The translations under genes were made by a program, and so were the position numbers. Below, one piece after another: positions 8,708 to 17,700 of a stretch of DNA of 64,000 nt. Position 1 is the stretch's first letter. Each line of letters begins with the position of its first letter. The notes under the pieces are model-generated. The model made no database searches. It was given only the letters and a program-made list of their open reading frames with translations, and was not told the origin of the DNA. The stretch is taken from positions 2,585,793 to 2,649,792 of the forward strand of contig VBAC01000001.1 of assembly GCA_005883305.1 (NCBI GenBank). The letters are read 5' to 3'. The DNA comes from Alphaproteobacteria bacterium. GTDB lineage: Bacteria > Pseudomonadota > Alphaproteobacteria > Sphingomonadales > Sphingomonadaceae.

Positions 8708-9753
8708 TTCGCGGCTGCCAGCTCGGCGCTTCGGGCGGAGATGTTGGCGAGGTCCTCGGAGATCTTGCGGGTCAGATCCTCGCGCACCATCCGCGCCGCG
8801 ACCCGGATCGCATTGGCCGCGCCGCGGTCGGTCGCGCTTCCGTGGCTCTTCACGACGAGCCCGTTGAGGCCGAGGAAGACCGCGCCGTTGTGGTTGTTGG
8901 GATCGAGATGGTGGCGAAGCAGCTCGGTCGCCGGGCGCGAGATCAGGAATCCGATCTTCGAGCGCACCGAGGAGGTGAAGGCGCGCCGCAGAAGGTCGGT
9001 CACGAAGCGCGCCGTGCCCTCCAGCGACTTGAGCGCGATATTGCCGGAGAAGCCGTCCGTGACGATCACGTCGACGTCGCCGCGCGACAGCTTGTCGCCC
9101 TCGATGAAGCCGTCGAAGCGCATGTGGAGATGCTCGGAGCCGCGAAGGATCGCCGCGGCCGCCTTGAGCTCGTCCGTGCCCTTCAATTCCTCGGTGCCGA
9201 TGTTCAAAAGCTGCACCCGCGGCCGATCGAGCTCGAGCACGACCTGGGCGTAGACCGCGCCCATCACCGCGAACTGGACGAGGTTGTCCGCGTCGCATTC
9301 GGTGTTGGCGCCGAGATCGAGCATGACGACGTCGTTGTCGCCCAGCGTCGGAAGCAAGGCGGCGAGCGCCGGGCGGTGGATTCCGGGCATGGTGCGGAGC
9401 GCGAGCTTGGCCATGGCCATCAGCGCCCCGGTATTGCCGCCGGAGACGCAGGCATGGGCCTCGCCCTCCTTCACCGCGGCGATCGCCCGGCCCATGGAGG
9501 TCGTCTTGGCGCGGCGGATCGCCTGGCTCGGCTTGTCGTCGCCGGAGATGACGTCGGCGCAGTGGACGACGTCGGAGACCGCGGCGAGCGCCGGGCGGTT
9601 CGCGAGCTCGCCGCGAATCGCCGCCTCGTCGCCGAACAGCAGGAAGGAAAGGTCGTCGCGGCGCTCATGGGCGAGCGCGGCGCCGGCGATCATCACCGCG
9701 GCGCCGGCATCGCCACCCATCGCGTCGATTGCGATCCGCGGCGCGCTCCCCAC
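8704..9753 (-). CDS. plsX: Phosphate acyltransferase PlsX
   Basis: 349 residues. PlsX makes acyl-phosphate from acyl-ACP, the donor for PlsY in phosphatidic acid synthesis, and is a peripheral membrane enzyme. Family blocks are present throughout: [16 protein letters not shown] at the N-terminus, [41 protein letters not shown] and [16 protein letters not shown]. It is followed by fabH with a 4-nt overlap and preceded by rpmF, the common bacterial order that ties ribosome protein L32 expression to lipid synthesis. Confidence 0.96.
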   Translation of the reverse strand: MGSAPRIAIDAMGGDAGAAVMIAGAALAHERRDDLSFLLFGDEAAIRGELANRPALAAVSDVVHCADVISGDDKPSQAIRRAKTTSMGRAIAAVKEGEAHACVSGGNTGALMAMAKLALRTMPGIHRPALAALLPTLGDNDVVMLDLGANTECDADNLVQFAVMGAVYAQVVLELDRPRVQLLNIGTEELKGTDELKAAAAILRGSEHLHMRFDGFIEGDKLSRGDVDVIVTDGFSGNIALKSLEGTARFVTDLLRRAFTSSVRSKIGFLISRPATELLRHHLDPNNHNGAVFLGLNGLVVKSHGSATDRGAANAIRVAARMVREDLTRKISEDLANISARSAELAAAK

Positions 9754-9789
9754 TTTCCGCTTCTCCCGTCGTTAGGTGACCGGAGCGTC

Positions 9790-9969
9790 CTACGCCTTCT
9801 CGGAGAGGATTTCACGGCCCTTGTAATGGCCGCAGCTGGCGCAGACGTTGTGCGGCAGGCGAAGCTCGCCGCAATTCGGGCACTCCTGAAATTGCGGGTT
9901 TTTGAGAGCGTCGTGGCTGCGGCGCATGTTGCGCTTGGACGGCGATGTTTTTCTCTTGGGGACGGCCAT
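9790..9969 (-). CDS. rpmF: 50S ribosomal protein L32
   Basis: A 59-residue protein starting [20 protein letters not shown], the classic L32 N-terminus. It carries a four-cysteine zinc ribbon (CPNCG in the middle, CASCG near the C-terminus). It lies 36 bp upstream of plsX on the same strand and probably shares its transcript. Confidence 0.97.
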   Translation of the reverse strand: MAVPKRKTSPSKRNMRRSHDALKNPQFQECPNCGELRLPHNVCASCGHYKGREILSEKA

Positions 9970-10158
9970 CGTGGCACCTGTTCCATTTTCTCGAAGTTCG
10001 GATCATCGATCGCAGGGCGAAGGGGTCAACGGCCGCCGGGCCGCTGGCCTTCTGGCCTTTGCTCTCGCGTGAAGGGAGCGGCCTATAGCGAAATCGCGCG
10101 CGGTTGCAAGCGGCGCGGCGCCGTGCGAACGCTCGTCGGACACGAGGGGAGGGACCCG

Positions 10159-10605
10159 ATGATCCTGCCGATCACGATGACGCTCGCGGGCGCGTCCGCA
10201 TTGCTCACCATCTGGCTCGCAGCGCGGGTCTCGCGCGTGCGGCGTCAGTATAAGGTCAGCGTCGGCGACGGCGGCAACGAGGCGCTCCTTCGCCGAATCC
10301 GCGCCCACGGCAATTATATCGAAACGATGCCGCTCACGATCATCCTCGTCGGCCTGATCGAGCTTGCCGGCGGCGACGGGCGGATCCTGTGGGCGGCGGC
10401 GATCCTCTACATCCTCTCCCGGATCCTGCACGCCTTCGGAATGGACGGCGATCACCGCCTGCGCCTGCGCGTGATCGGCATGTCGGGAAGCACGCTCGTC
10501 CTCGTCGGCCTCGCCGGCTGGTCCTTGTCCTACGCCTACCGCCAGCCGCCCGCGGCCTCGGTCCACGAGATGCGGATCGGCCCCGGCCGGACGGCGTCGC
10601 GCTAG
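10159..10605 (+). CDS. MAPEG-family membrane protein
   Basis: 148 residues with about four transmembrane helices. The signature RIRAHGNYIETMPL, which includes the glutathione-binding Arg/Asn/Glu region of MAPEG proteins (membrane-associated proteins in eicosanoid and glutathione metabolism), is clear, as is the later RILHAFGM. Bacterial members may act as glutathione S-transferases on lipophilic substrates; substrate unknown. The start at 10159 has GAGGGGAGGG just upstream; the longer open frame upstream is antisense to plsX and rpmF. It is transcribed divergently from rpmF across about 190 bp. Confidence 0.88.
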   Translation: MILPITMTLAGASALLTIWLAARVSRVRRQYKVSVGDGGNEALLRRIRAHGNYIETMPLTIILVGLIELAGGDGRILWAAAILYILSRILHAFGMDGDHRLRLRVIGMSGSTLVLVGLAGWSLSYAYRQPPAASVHEMRIGPGRTASR

Positions 10606-10615
10606 TCCCCTTTTT

Positions 10616-10710
10616 CGTCATTGCGAGGGCCCCGGCGAAAGCCGGGGGCCGCGGCAATCCAGCGGGCCCCTGAGTCAACACTGGATTGTTTCGCTCCGCT
10701 CGCAATGACG
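10616..10710. repeat. Long inverted repeat, CGTCATTGCGAG family
   Basis: The ends CGTCATTGCGAG (10616-10627) and CTCGCAATGACG (10699-10710) are perfect inverted repeats, and an inner GGCCCCGGCGAAAGCCGGGGGCC-like stem nests inside. It fills the gap between two convergent genes (MAPEG and MBL). A half-copy of the same family lies at about 25040-25092. Such elements are typical of sphingomonad intergenic regions and probably form long hairpins in both transcripts. Confidence 0.8.
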
Positions 10711-10718
10711 GTGTAGGC

Positions 10719-11384
10719 TCAGCCCCGCGCCAGCACCCGGTCGGCGACGAACGGGTTGGTCTGCCGCTCGCGCCCGAAGGTCGACATCGGCCCGTGGCCC
10801 GGCACGAACGCCGTGTCGTCGCCGAGCGGCCACAGGCGCGAGGTGATCGCGTCGATCAGATCCTGGTGGTTGCCCATCGGAAAGTCGGTCCGCCCGATCG
10901 AGCCCTGGAACAGGACGTCGCCGACGATCGCCAGCTTGGACGGCGGGTGGTGGAAGACGACGTGCCCCGGCGTGTGCCCCGGGCAGTGATAGACGTCGAG
11001 CGTGAGCTCGCCGACCGTCACCCGGTCCCCGTCGACCAGCCAGCGGTCGCTTTCGAAGCTCTTCCCCGTAATCCCGTAATTGCGCCCGTCATCCTCGAGC
11101 CTGGCGATCCAGAAGCGGTCGTCCTCGTGCGGCCCCTCGATCTTCACGCCGAGCTCGTCGGCGAGGATCTTGGCCGAACCGCAATGGTCGATATGGCCGT
11201 GGGTCAGCAGGATCTTCTCGATCGTGACTTGGTGCTGCGCCGCCGCCGCCTTGAGCCGGTCGAGGTCGCCGCCCGGATCGGTGAAGGCGCCGCGCATCGT
11301 CGCGGTGCACCAGATCAGGCAGCAATTCTGCTGCAGCGGCGTGACGGGCAGGATCGCGACCTTCATCGGCGGGTTGGGAGCCAT
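10719..11384 (-). CDS. MBL-fold metallohydrolase (glyoxalase II-like)
   Basis: 221 residues of the metallo-beta-lactamase superfamily. The metal-binding motif THGHIDHCGSAK is intact, with further ligands in YHCPGHTPGHVVF (His), AIVGDVLF (Asp) and VPGHGP (His). It belongs to the short glyoxalase II-like group that starts with a KVAILPVTPLQQNCCLIWC pattern; likely a thioester or small-molecule hydrolase in the cytoplasm. Two starts are possible, ATG at 11384 or ATG at 11366; neither has a strong ribosome-binding site. It is read divergently from the methyltransferase gene. Confidence 0.88.
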   Translation of the reverse strand: MAPNPPMKVAILPVTPLQQNCCLIWCTATMRGAFTDPGGDLDRLKAAAAQHQVTIEKILLTHGHIDHCGSAKILADELGVKIEGPHEDDRFWIARLEDDGRNYGITGKSFESDRWLVDGDRVTVGELTLDVYHCPGHTPGHVVFHHPPSKLAIVGDVLFQGSIGRTDFPMGNHQDLIDAITSRLWPLGDDTAFVPGHGPMSTFGRERQTNPFVADRVLARG

Positions 11385-11435
11385 GACCGAGCCAATGCCC
11401 TTGGCGTTCCCTGGTTGCAAGCTAAGGTGTCGCCG

Positions 11436-12218
11436 ATGGAGCTGACCCGCCGCGAAGCGCTCGCCGCCGCCTTTGTGCCGCTCCTCCCGGCCGCGCCCAC
11501 GCCCAGCTACGCCGCGGCCGCCGAGCCCGACTATGACGTCCCCTACGTCCCCACCCCGCCCGAACTGGTCGAGGCCATGCTCGATCTCGCCGGCGTGGCG
11601 CGCGGCGACTATCTCATCGACCTCGGCTGCGGCGACGGGAGGATCGCCATCGCCGCCGCCCGCCGCGGCGCCCGCGCCCTCGGAGTCGACATCGATCCCT
11701 CGCGCATCGAGGCCGCCAACCTCGCCCTCAGCCTCGCCAATCTCGAAGGCGCCAACGTCCGCTTCCGCCGCCAGGACCTCTTCGCCACCCCGATCCGCGA
11801 GGCGAGCGTCATCGCCCTCTACCTCCTGCCGGCCATCAACCTGCGCTTGCGCCCGCGCCTCCTCACCGAGCTTCGCCCCGGCGCCCGGATCGTCTCCCAC
11901 GCCTTCGACATGGGCGAATGGCGCCCCGAGGCCGAAGAGCGCCACGACGGCCGCCGCATCCTGCTCTGGCGGGTTCCCGCGGTGGCCGGCGGACGCTGGG
12001 CGCTGCGCGAGGCGGACGGCACGGCCTGGGCGCTGGATCTCGACCAGCGCTTCCAGGACGTGACGGGGACGATGAGCGGGCAAGGGCGGGTGGTGGAGGT
12101 GGAAGGCACCCTGACGGGAACCGCCCTCGCCTTCACCGCCGGCGATCGCCGCTTCGAGGGTGTGGTCGGCGGCGCCAGCATGGAGGGCGAAGGCTGGCGC
12201 GCCACCCGCGCCCAATAA
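11436..12218 (+). CDS. Class I SAM-dependent methyltransferase with Tat-like leader
   Basis: 260 residues. A Rossmann-fold SAM motif I is seen in YLIDLGCGDGRIAIAAA (about residues 63-80), followed by LGVDIDPSRIEAA (motif II acidic residue) and a later ALYLLPAINLRLRP. The C-terminal about 70 residues add a beta-rich extension. The N-terminus LTRREALAAAFVPLLPAAP looks like a twin-arginine signal with an A-x-A-type cleavage region, which suggests export. Exported methyltransferase-like proteins of this kind do occur in proteobacteria, but their substrate is unknown. The ATG at 11436 follows the MBL divergent gap; no strong Shine-Dalgarno sequence is seen. Confidence 0.82.
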   Translation: MELTRREALAAAFVPLLPAAPTPSYAAAAEPDYDVPYVPTPPELVEAMLDLAGVARGDYLIDLGCGDGRIAIAAARRGARALGVDIDPSRIEAANLALSLANLEGANVRFRRQDLFATPIREASVIALYLLPAINLRLRPRLLTELRPGARIVSHAFDMGEWRPEAEERHDGRRILLWRVPAVAGGRWALREADGTAWALDLDQRFQDVTGTMSGQGRVVEVEGTLTGTALAFTAGDRRFEGVVGGASMEGEGWRATRAQ

Positions 12219-12260
12219 TTTTCGTCTTTTGAACCAGAAGGGCTTGCAATGTAGGATTTC

Positions 12261-12298
12261 GTTCTATTTATGTATCGGCTCCTTGATTCGACGGAGCC
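12261..12298. promoter_or_regulatory. LexA-like half match and hairpin before the HTH gene
   Basis: GTTC-TATTTAT-GTAT at 12261-12275 resembles the alphaproteobacterial SOS box GTTC-N7-GTTC with two mismatches; the paralogous gene at 24984 has a perfect match in its leader. It is followed at 12277-12298 by the stem GGCTCC-N10-GGAGCC, 8 bp before the start codon, which could affect translation. Function is inferred only. Confidence 0.3.
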
Positions 12299-12306
12299 CG
12301 ATTCGA

Positions 12307-13959
12307 ATGGTCGTGAGAAAGGCCGAGCGCCTCGCCGTCCCCAAATCCGCTTTGCCGGACTTCACCCCGGTCCCCCGCAAGCAGCCGCGCCACGACGGCT
12401 GGACGCCCGAGCGCCAGCGGGCGTTCATCGGCTTCCTCGCCGACACCGGCTGCGTCAGCATCGCCTGCCGGATGGTGAACATGAGCCAGCCGAGCTATTA
12501 TCAGCTCCGCCGCCAGCCCGGCGCCGAAAGCTTCCGCGCCGCCGCCGACGCCGCCCAGACGCTCGGCCTGCAATGCGCCAAGGACGAGGCGTTCGATCGG
12601 GCGATGAACGGCGAGCTCATCCCGGTCTTCGTCGCCGGCAAGCTGATGGGCTTCCGCAGAAAGAAGAACGACCGCCTCCTGATGTTCATCCTGCGCCACT
12701 ACGGCCAGGACGCCCAGGGCCGCAAAACGACGATCAACTACTTCAGCACGAAGGCCACAGCCGGTGCTGCCACCTCCAGCCCCTCCCCCCTGGCGGGGGA
12801 GGGTCGACTCGTCGAAGGCGAGCGGGGAGAGGGGGCCGCTGCCGCCCTCGCGGCAGCCGAAAGCAGCACCACCACCGTCAAGACAGTCATCAGCGGAAAC
12901 CCCACCCCGCCCGGAATCGACGACGCCTCCGCCGCCAACCTCATCAACGACTTCGCCGGCGTCGATCTCGACCCCCAGGCCCAGGCCGAGATCTACTGCG
13001 CCCTCGAATCCGCCGCCGAGCGCCGCCGCGCCCTCGACGCCACCCCCGAGCAGGACCGCGACCGCATCTGGATCGGCGCGGCCGAGACCAATGGCTATCT
13101 CGGCCAACTCGAAAGCGGCGCCGAAAGCGACTGGATCGAATACAGGCCGGAGGGAGAGCATGCCTGGGAGGGCCTCGGCAAAGGCGGCGAAGCTGCCGAG
13201 ATCGACGAGGTTCTGGCCGGCATCGAGGCCCGCAAGGCGGCGATGACGCCCGACGATCTCGCCGCCCAACGCGCCGCCGAGGACGCCATGGCCCGCGACC
13301 AGCACGAGAAGCAGAACAGGCCGCTCCCCGGCTATCTCGGCGGCGCGAATCCGGCCTTGCCGGCGCCCGATCTCAATCCGGACGATCCGATGCTTGATTG
13401 GCGGAACTGGAAGGAAGGCGCCTACACGTCGCCCCAAAATCCGCCCCGGAACGGGGAGGGGGACCAGCCGGAGCCTTCGGCGGCGGCTGGTGGAGGGGCC
13501 GCCGCGCCGGCGGCGGAAGCACTGAGCGAAGGCGAGGGGCCTGAGCCGTCTTCCGCTCATCCTGAGCCTGTCGAAAGACGAACCCACCGCCCGCGAAAGC
13601 GCTCTCCTGGGCATGTCCCGAGCGAAGCCTGTCCCGAGCCTGTCGAAGGGCTCGAGCCTGTCCCGGCGCAGGCCCGGAAACGCCGAACCCCCTCCCCCTC
13701 GATGGGGGAGGGTTGGGGTGGGGGTGGCGCCACAGCCGCTTCGGCAGCGGAAATCAGCACGCCGGAGCCCAAGCCCAAGCGAACCCACAGGCCGCGCGGG
13801 CCCTACAAGAAACGCCAGCCCAAGCCCCGCTTCACCGCGCCCGACGCCGCGGCCTACGAGGCGCGGAAGGCCGAGGCCGTGGCGGCGGTGGAAACGGAGC
13901 GGCGTGTGGAGGCGAAGGCCGAGGCGGAGAGGCGGAAAACCAGGTCCCGCCGAAACTAA
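12307..13959 (+). CDS. HTH-domain protein of a multi-copy sphingomonad family, expanded by in-frame repeats
   Basis: 550 residues from the ATG at 12307. The first 140 residues hold a basic stretch, the family motif RHDGWTPERQRAFIGFLADT and a helix-turn-helix-like region (GCVSIACRMVNMSQPSYYQLRR), then FRRKKNDRLLMFILRHYG. A paralogue of 335 residues lies at 23977-24984. The extra length here comes largely from palindromic repeats read in frame: about residues 158-177, 376-398, 416-451 and 461-474. The C-terminus is Lys/Arg/Pro-rich and low in complexity. DNA binding is inferred from the HTH; the role is unknown. A broken copy of the usual small partner gene follows. Confidence 0.7.
   Translation: MVVRKAERLAVPKSALPDFTPVPRKQPRHDGWTPERQRAFIGFLADTGCVSIACRMVNMSQPSYYQLRRQPGAESFRAAADAAQTLGLQCAKDEAFDRAMNGELIPVFVAGKLMGFRRKKNDRLLMFILRHYGQDAQGRKTTINYFSTKATAGAATSSPSPLAGEGRLVEGERGEGAAAALAAAESSTTTVKTVISGNPTPPGIDDASAANLINDFAGVDLDPQAQAEIYCALESAAERRRALDATPEQDRDRIWIGAAETNGYLGQLESGAESDWIEYRPEGEHAWEGLGKGGEAAEIDEVLAGIEARKAAMTPDDLAAQRAAEDAMARDQHEKQNRPLPGYLGGANPALPAPDLNPDDPMLDWRNWKEGAYTSPQNPPRNGEGDQPEPSAAAGGGAAAPAAEALSEGEGPEPSSAHPEPVERRTHRPRKRSPGHVPSEACPEPVEGLEPVPAQARKRRTPSPSMGEGWGGGGATAASAAEISTPEPKPKRTHRPRGPYKKRQPKPRFTAPDAAAYEARKAEAVAAVETERRVEAKAEAERRKTRSRRN
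12780..12838. repeat. Palindromic repeat inside the HTH gene (CCCTCCCCCCTGG family)
   Basis: CCCCTCCCCCCTGGCGGGGGAGGG followed by GTCGACTCGTCGAAGGCGAGCGGGGAGAGGGGGC-type sequence is split here by its description only; in the DNA it is one unit. It is translated in frame as SPLAGEGRLVEGERGEG within the HTH protein. The unit has the look of the intergenic GC-rich palindromes found elsewhere in the window. Confidence 0.65.
13436..13502. repeat. Half of the CCGGAACGGGGAGG repeat inside the HTH gene
   Basis: Matches the left half of the long inverted repeats at 25991-26184 and 31911-32031: a CCCCGGAACGGGGAGGGGGA core, then a variable GC-rich arm and GGTGGAGGGGCCG. Here it is read in frame as [13 protein letters not shown] and ends inside the coding sequence without the right half. 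Confidence 0.7.
13556..13660. repeat. REP-like CCTGAGCCTGTCGAA repeats inside the HTH gene
   Basis: Three close copies of a CCTGAGC/CCCGAGC-CTGTCGAA motif (about 13559, 13631 and 13650). They are read in frame as HPEPVERR, CPEPVEG and LEPVPAQA. Related motifs lie at about 14095-14120, 14405-14430, 29829-29976 and 59419-59491. Confidence 0.6.
13690..13730. repeat. Half of the CCCTCCCCCTCGATGGGGGAGGG repeat inside the HTH gene
   Basis: Same core as the left arms of the long repeats at 53977-54090 and 58871-58985: an 8-bp GC stem around TCGA/CGAT followed by TTGGGGTGGGGGTGG. Read in frame as [13 protein letters not shown], almost the same peptide as that produced in prmC ([13 protein letters not shown]). 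Confidence 0.7.
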
Positions 13960-13982
13960 ACGCGCGGGCGCGCGTCGCCTCG

Positions 13983-14389
13983 GTGGACGAGAGCATCGCG
14001 GCTCTCGCCGCGGCGCAGAAGCGCGTGGAGGAGGCCTGGGATCGGATCTTCGACGCGCTCACGGACGATCGCGACGAGGAGGAGCTGGTAGCCTGTCCTG
14101 AGCGCAGTCGAAGGGCGATCCCGGAGCCGCCCGAGCGCTGGTGCGCGGAGCCTATGAACGCCGACGCGAAGCGGCGCCCCCTCATAGGCGTAGCGCCGCA
14201 CCGAGCCGGACGGCCTGCGCCTTTGGCGACAGGACCGACGTCACGGATTCACTCCGTGACGGCTGCACGGGCTTCGCCGGGAAATGCCCCAAGGGAAGAG
14301 CTTCGAGGTGTCTGGACGCCATCTGGGCCGAGATCGAGGCCGTGCAGGAGCATGACCAGTGGCCGAGGCACTTATACTGGATCGTTTAG
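13983..14389 (+). pseudogene. Broken copy of the small partner gene (paralogue of 23663-23980)
   Basis: The start region SIAALAAAQKRVEEAWDRIF and DALTDDRDEEEL aligns with the intact 105-residue protein at 23663-23980 (MAALKAAQNRVDDAWSRIF, DALPDDLDEEEL), and the end DAIWAEIEAVQEHDQWPRH aligns with DAIFAEIHAVRDHDRWPRH. Between them lie a REP-like insert read as CPERSRR and about 170 bp of hairpin-rich sequence that shifts the frame. The N-terminal 25 or so residues of the intact copy are also missing. So the gene that normally follows the HTH gene has been inactivated here by repeat insertions. Confidence 0.7.
14228..14266. repeat. 39-bp direct repeat, copy 1 (contains GTCACGGA/TCCGTGAC stem)
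   Basis: Near-identical to 14452-14490 (three mismatches): GACAGGACCGACGTCACGGA, a short loop, then CGTGACGGCTGC. Each copy holds a small perfect hairpin. This copy lies in the insert that breaks the small partner gene. Confidence 0.75.
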
Positions 14390-14756
14390 TGAGCGGCGCG
14401 AAAGCATGTCCTGAGCTTGCCGAAGGGGCCGGACAGCCTGCGCCACCGGGCGACAGGACCGACGTCACGGATACACTTCGTGACGGCTGCCGATGCGTGG
14501 TAGACTGAGGATCCAACGATCGAGCTTAGACGCGGCCTTACGAGAAGGCCATGGGCGGACAAGCTGCCCCGTAGGCCCTCAGAGGCCTATGTCTTCAGAA
14601 TTTGAGGCTGTTGAGCAGCCTTCTGGAATCCGCCGAATATGGTCCTCGTTCAAAAACCTGTCTCGTGGGGCCCGCATATTTCCGGAGCAGCTCTTTGCAA
14701 TGCGGAGTTGCAAGTATTCATGGCACTGTTACCTTAAGCACAATCTGGGGGGATGA
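14390..14756. other. Gene-free stretch: repeats, then the border of low-GC DNA
   Basis: The left half holds REP-like sequence (CCTGAGCTTGCCGAAGG at about 14410) and the second 39-bp repeat. From about 14510 the base composition drops toward that of the following NLR gene, so the left border of the acquired DNA may lie here. A frame of 87 codons (14493-14756) is open but has no recognisable domain or credible start. The promoter of the NLR gene should lie here; I see no clear -35/-10 pair. GGGGGGA directly precedes its start. Confidence 0.5.
14452..14490. repeat. 39-bp direct repeat, copy 2
   Basis: Second copy of the unit at 14228-14266, with three mismatches in and beside the loop. It lies 185 bp downstream of the first copy, past the end of the broken small gene. 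Confidence 0.75.
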
Positions 14757-17700
14757 ATGAACGCTGTCGATGAACTTCAAGAGTCCGCCTCTGCCGGAAA
14801 GTTAGTAGTCGTAATGGGTGCCGGCGTGAGCCTGGCCCTTAACGATGGGAAAAGGCCGGCCCGAACGTGGGCAGGGCTTCTGGAAAGCGCCTTTCGATTC
14901 GCGAAGCAAAAAGGCAAAATTAATGACGTTCAGTTGGCTAGATGGACCGAAGCGTTGTCATCTCCAGACATGGACGAGCTACTCGGGGCGGCCGAATTCA
15001 TAATCCGAAAATTGGGAGGTCGGGCAGGGCTTTTGTACGCGCGCTGGTTGGAGGGGGAATTAGGTCCACTTCGAGCGGGCAAAGGACCAATGGAAGGCGC
15101 CGTTGCCGCCTTGGTTCGCGCCAACGTCCCGATCTGCACATTGAACTATGACACGTTGATCGAACAGGCGGCAAGCCTGCCCTCCCTAACCCTTCACGAC
15201 ACACGGAAGGTCATGGAATGGGCGAGGAAAGAAGCTCCAGGAATCCTCCATTTGCACGGCATCTGGGATAATCCCCAATCCGTCGTTTTGGGCGTTTCAG
15301 ATTACAATGAGGCAGTTGACGACAAATTTCGCGAAGCGCTGCAGCGCTCACTGTCAATGTTCAATCGCTTGCTATTCGTGGGCTGTGGAGAAACTCTACA
15401 AGACCCAAATTTCTCTAGTCTGATTGAATGGAGCAGGCGAGCGGTAGGGGGCGCTGCCCTCCAGCACTACGGGCTCATTAAGAGTGATGAGGTAGATCTT
15501 AGGCACCGCGACACGCGCTGGCATGGCTTCATTGATCCCGTATCTTACGGCGACACCTACGCGGATCTACCTAAATTTATTAGCGGAGAAATCCTGAAAA
15601 AAGTCCCGGCTGCCGGCGCTCGGACAAATCGACCTTCAAAGGTGGATTCCGACGTAATCAACCGCTATCGCGAGTTCTTAGTGTCCGATTGCGGACAAAT
15701 GACTATCGAAGGCGTAAGGGCTGACGCTGATACTGCGAAGCAGAAGTTTGATATTGAACGACTATTTGTGCCGTTGCAAGTTGCAGCAATTCCTCCTGAA
15801 ATTCCCGAAAGCGATCCGAAGCGCGAAGAAAAATTGAAGAGATGGCAGAAAGAGTACGCGGATCCTGTACCATTCGGACAGGCCTTAAAGACCCATCCGC
15901 GATTAGCTCTCCTAGCACTGCCGGGAGGAGGTAAGACACTTCTACTTAAGCGCTTGGCGGTCGCTTATGCAGAACCAAAACGGCGAACGGCGATCGCTGA
16001 CGCGCTCCCGGCAACGGACCTCCTACCGATTCTAATTAGATGCCGTGAATGGCGAGACCATATCAAGCTGCCGATCTCCACATTGATTGGGCGGATTTCG
16101 GAGATCAGCGGACGACCGGAATTGGCCGGTTTACTTGAAGCTCTCGATGCTCGGTTGAAGTCCGGTCGGATTGTACTCCTCGTTGACGGACTGGACGAAA
16201 TTCACAGCGACAGTGATCGATCTTCGTTTGTCGAGAATCTGGACAAGTTTTTGGAGGAGTTCCCAAAAATCAGAATGGTAGTGACTAGTCGGGAAGCAGG
16301 TTTCGCCCTCGTTGCCCCCTCCCTTTCCAGATTTTGCTCGAAGTGGAAAATTGCGCCCCTAAGTGAAGAGGCCATCGTCTCCTTATGCACACATTGGCAC
16401 AATTTAATGGGGGGATCCGGGAAAGACGCGGCCGATGAATTGCTCCAAGTAACGACGACAATATTAGGTAGCGAGGCGCTGAGGAGACTGGCCGAGAATC
16501 CTTTGCTATTAACTATGCTCCTCGTCGTTAAACACGGATATGGGAGATTGCCTCCGGATAGGGTGAGCCTTTACGAAAGGGCAGTGGAAGTCCTGCTTGA
16601 TACGTGGAATATCAAGGGGCACGCAGCGCTAAACCCCCGGGAAGCAGTTCCACAGCTTGCTTTTCTCGCTCTCCGCCTTGTGCAGCAAGGCAAGCAAACT
16701 GCGACCGAGCGCGAGCTTCTCGAACTAATCGAGCAGTCGCGGCAGGACGTGCCCTTAGTTAGACTGTATGCCCGAGACACTCCAAGCGAATTCCTGAAGA
16801 GAGTCGAGTTGCGCTCCAGCTTGCTACTGGAAGCAGGAAGAATGGTAGAAGACGGGCGAGCGGTACCGTTTTATCAATTTAGGCACCTTACGTTCCAAGA
16901 GTATTTGGCCGCAGTGGCCGTCGTGGACGGTCATTACAGTGGGTATCGGCAGGGCGAGTCAATCCTATCACCCTTTGGATCATCAGTAACTTCCGACGAA
17001 TGGAAAGAAATTGTCCCGATGGCGGCGGTCTTGGCAAAAAAGCAAGCGGACCCTCTAATCTCAAAGCTAATTAGTCTGGGCATGGAAGCTGAAAAGGACT
17101 TTGTAGAGTCAGATACGAGCGAGCATAGGCATGCATATTCCCCGTCTTATAGGATGCCCGCGCCGGTATCCAGATTGACGCAATGTCTAATCGAGGAAGC
17201 CGAGTTTTCCGTTAGCAATATTGATGATGCGCTCCGCTTGGTCGCCACATTCGCGCACGGCTGCCTAGGCCCCGAGAATTGGCCTGCACTTATGCGAGGT
17301 CCCTTTGGGCAAGCGCTATTTGAAAAAGCTTGGGTTCTTTACGCGTCACATGGCCTGCCCCGTCAGGCATATATGCGCAACACGACCGCTCTCATGGGTG
17401 TGTATCGACGCGATGTTTCCCAGTGGGTCTGTGACTCTGCGATCGACGAATTACGCGGGAGACTGATCGGCGAGGATCAGGAACAGCACGGCCAGACTGC
17501 GGCGACCATCTGTGGGATTATTTGGACGCGGGCCGAGGAGTCTATAGCCGCTTTGGGTAAATTGCAGCCAGAACTTGAGGCTGGGCTAGATAGCACCAAA
17601 GAGCATATTTGGGAACATATGGCTTGGGCACTTGCCCTACTTCATGCTTATTCTGAAAGCAGCAAGTACCTCAACCGATTGAAGACTAGCAGCTTAGATA

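Noticed and set aside
12780..13730. CRISPR array
   Set aside because: Several repeats occur here, but they belong to different families, are not evenly spaced and have no spacers of constant length; no cas genes are near.
12307..13959. Transposase
   Set aside because: An HTH-like region, inverted paralogous copies and repeats nearby suggested it, but there is no DDE, tyrosine or serine recombinase motif and no terminal inverted repeats around the gene.
14493..14756. 87-codon frame just before the NLR gene
   Set aside because: Begins in repeat DNA, has no ribosome-binding site or domain, and its Cys/Trp/His content looks random. Could not be excluded as a leader peptide but has no support.
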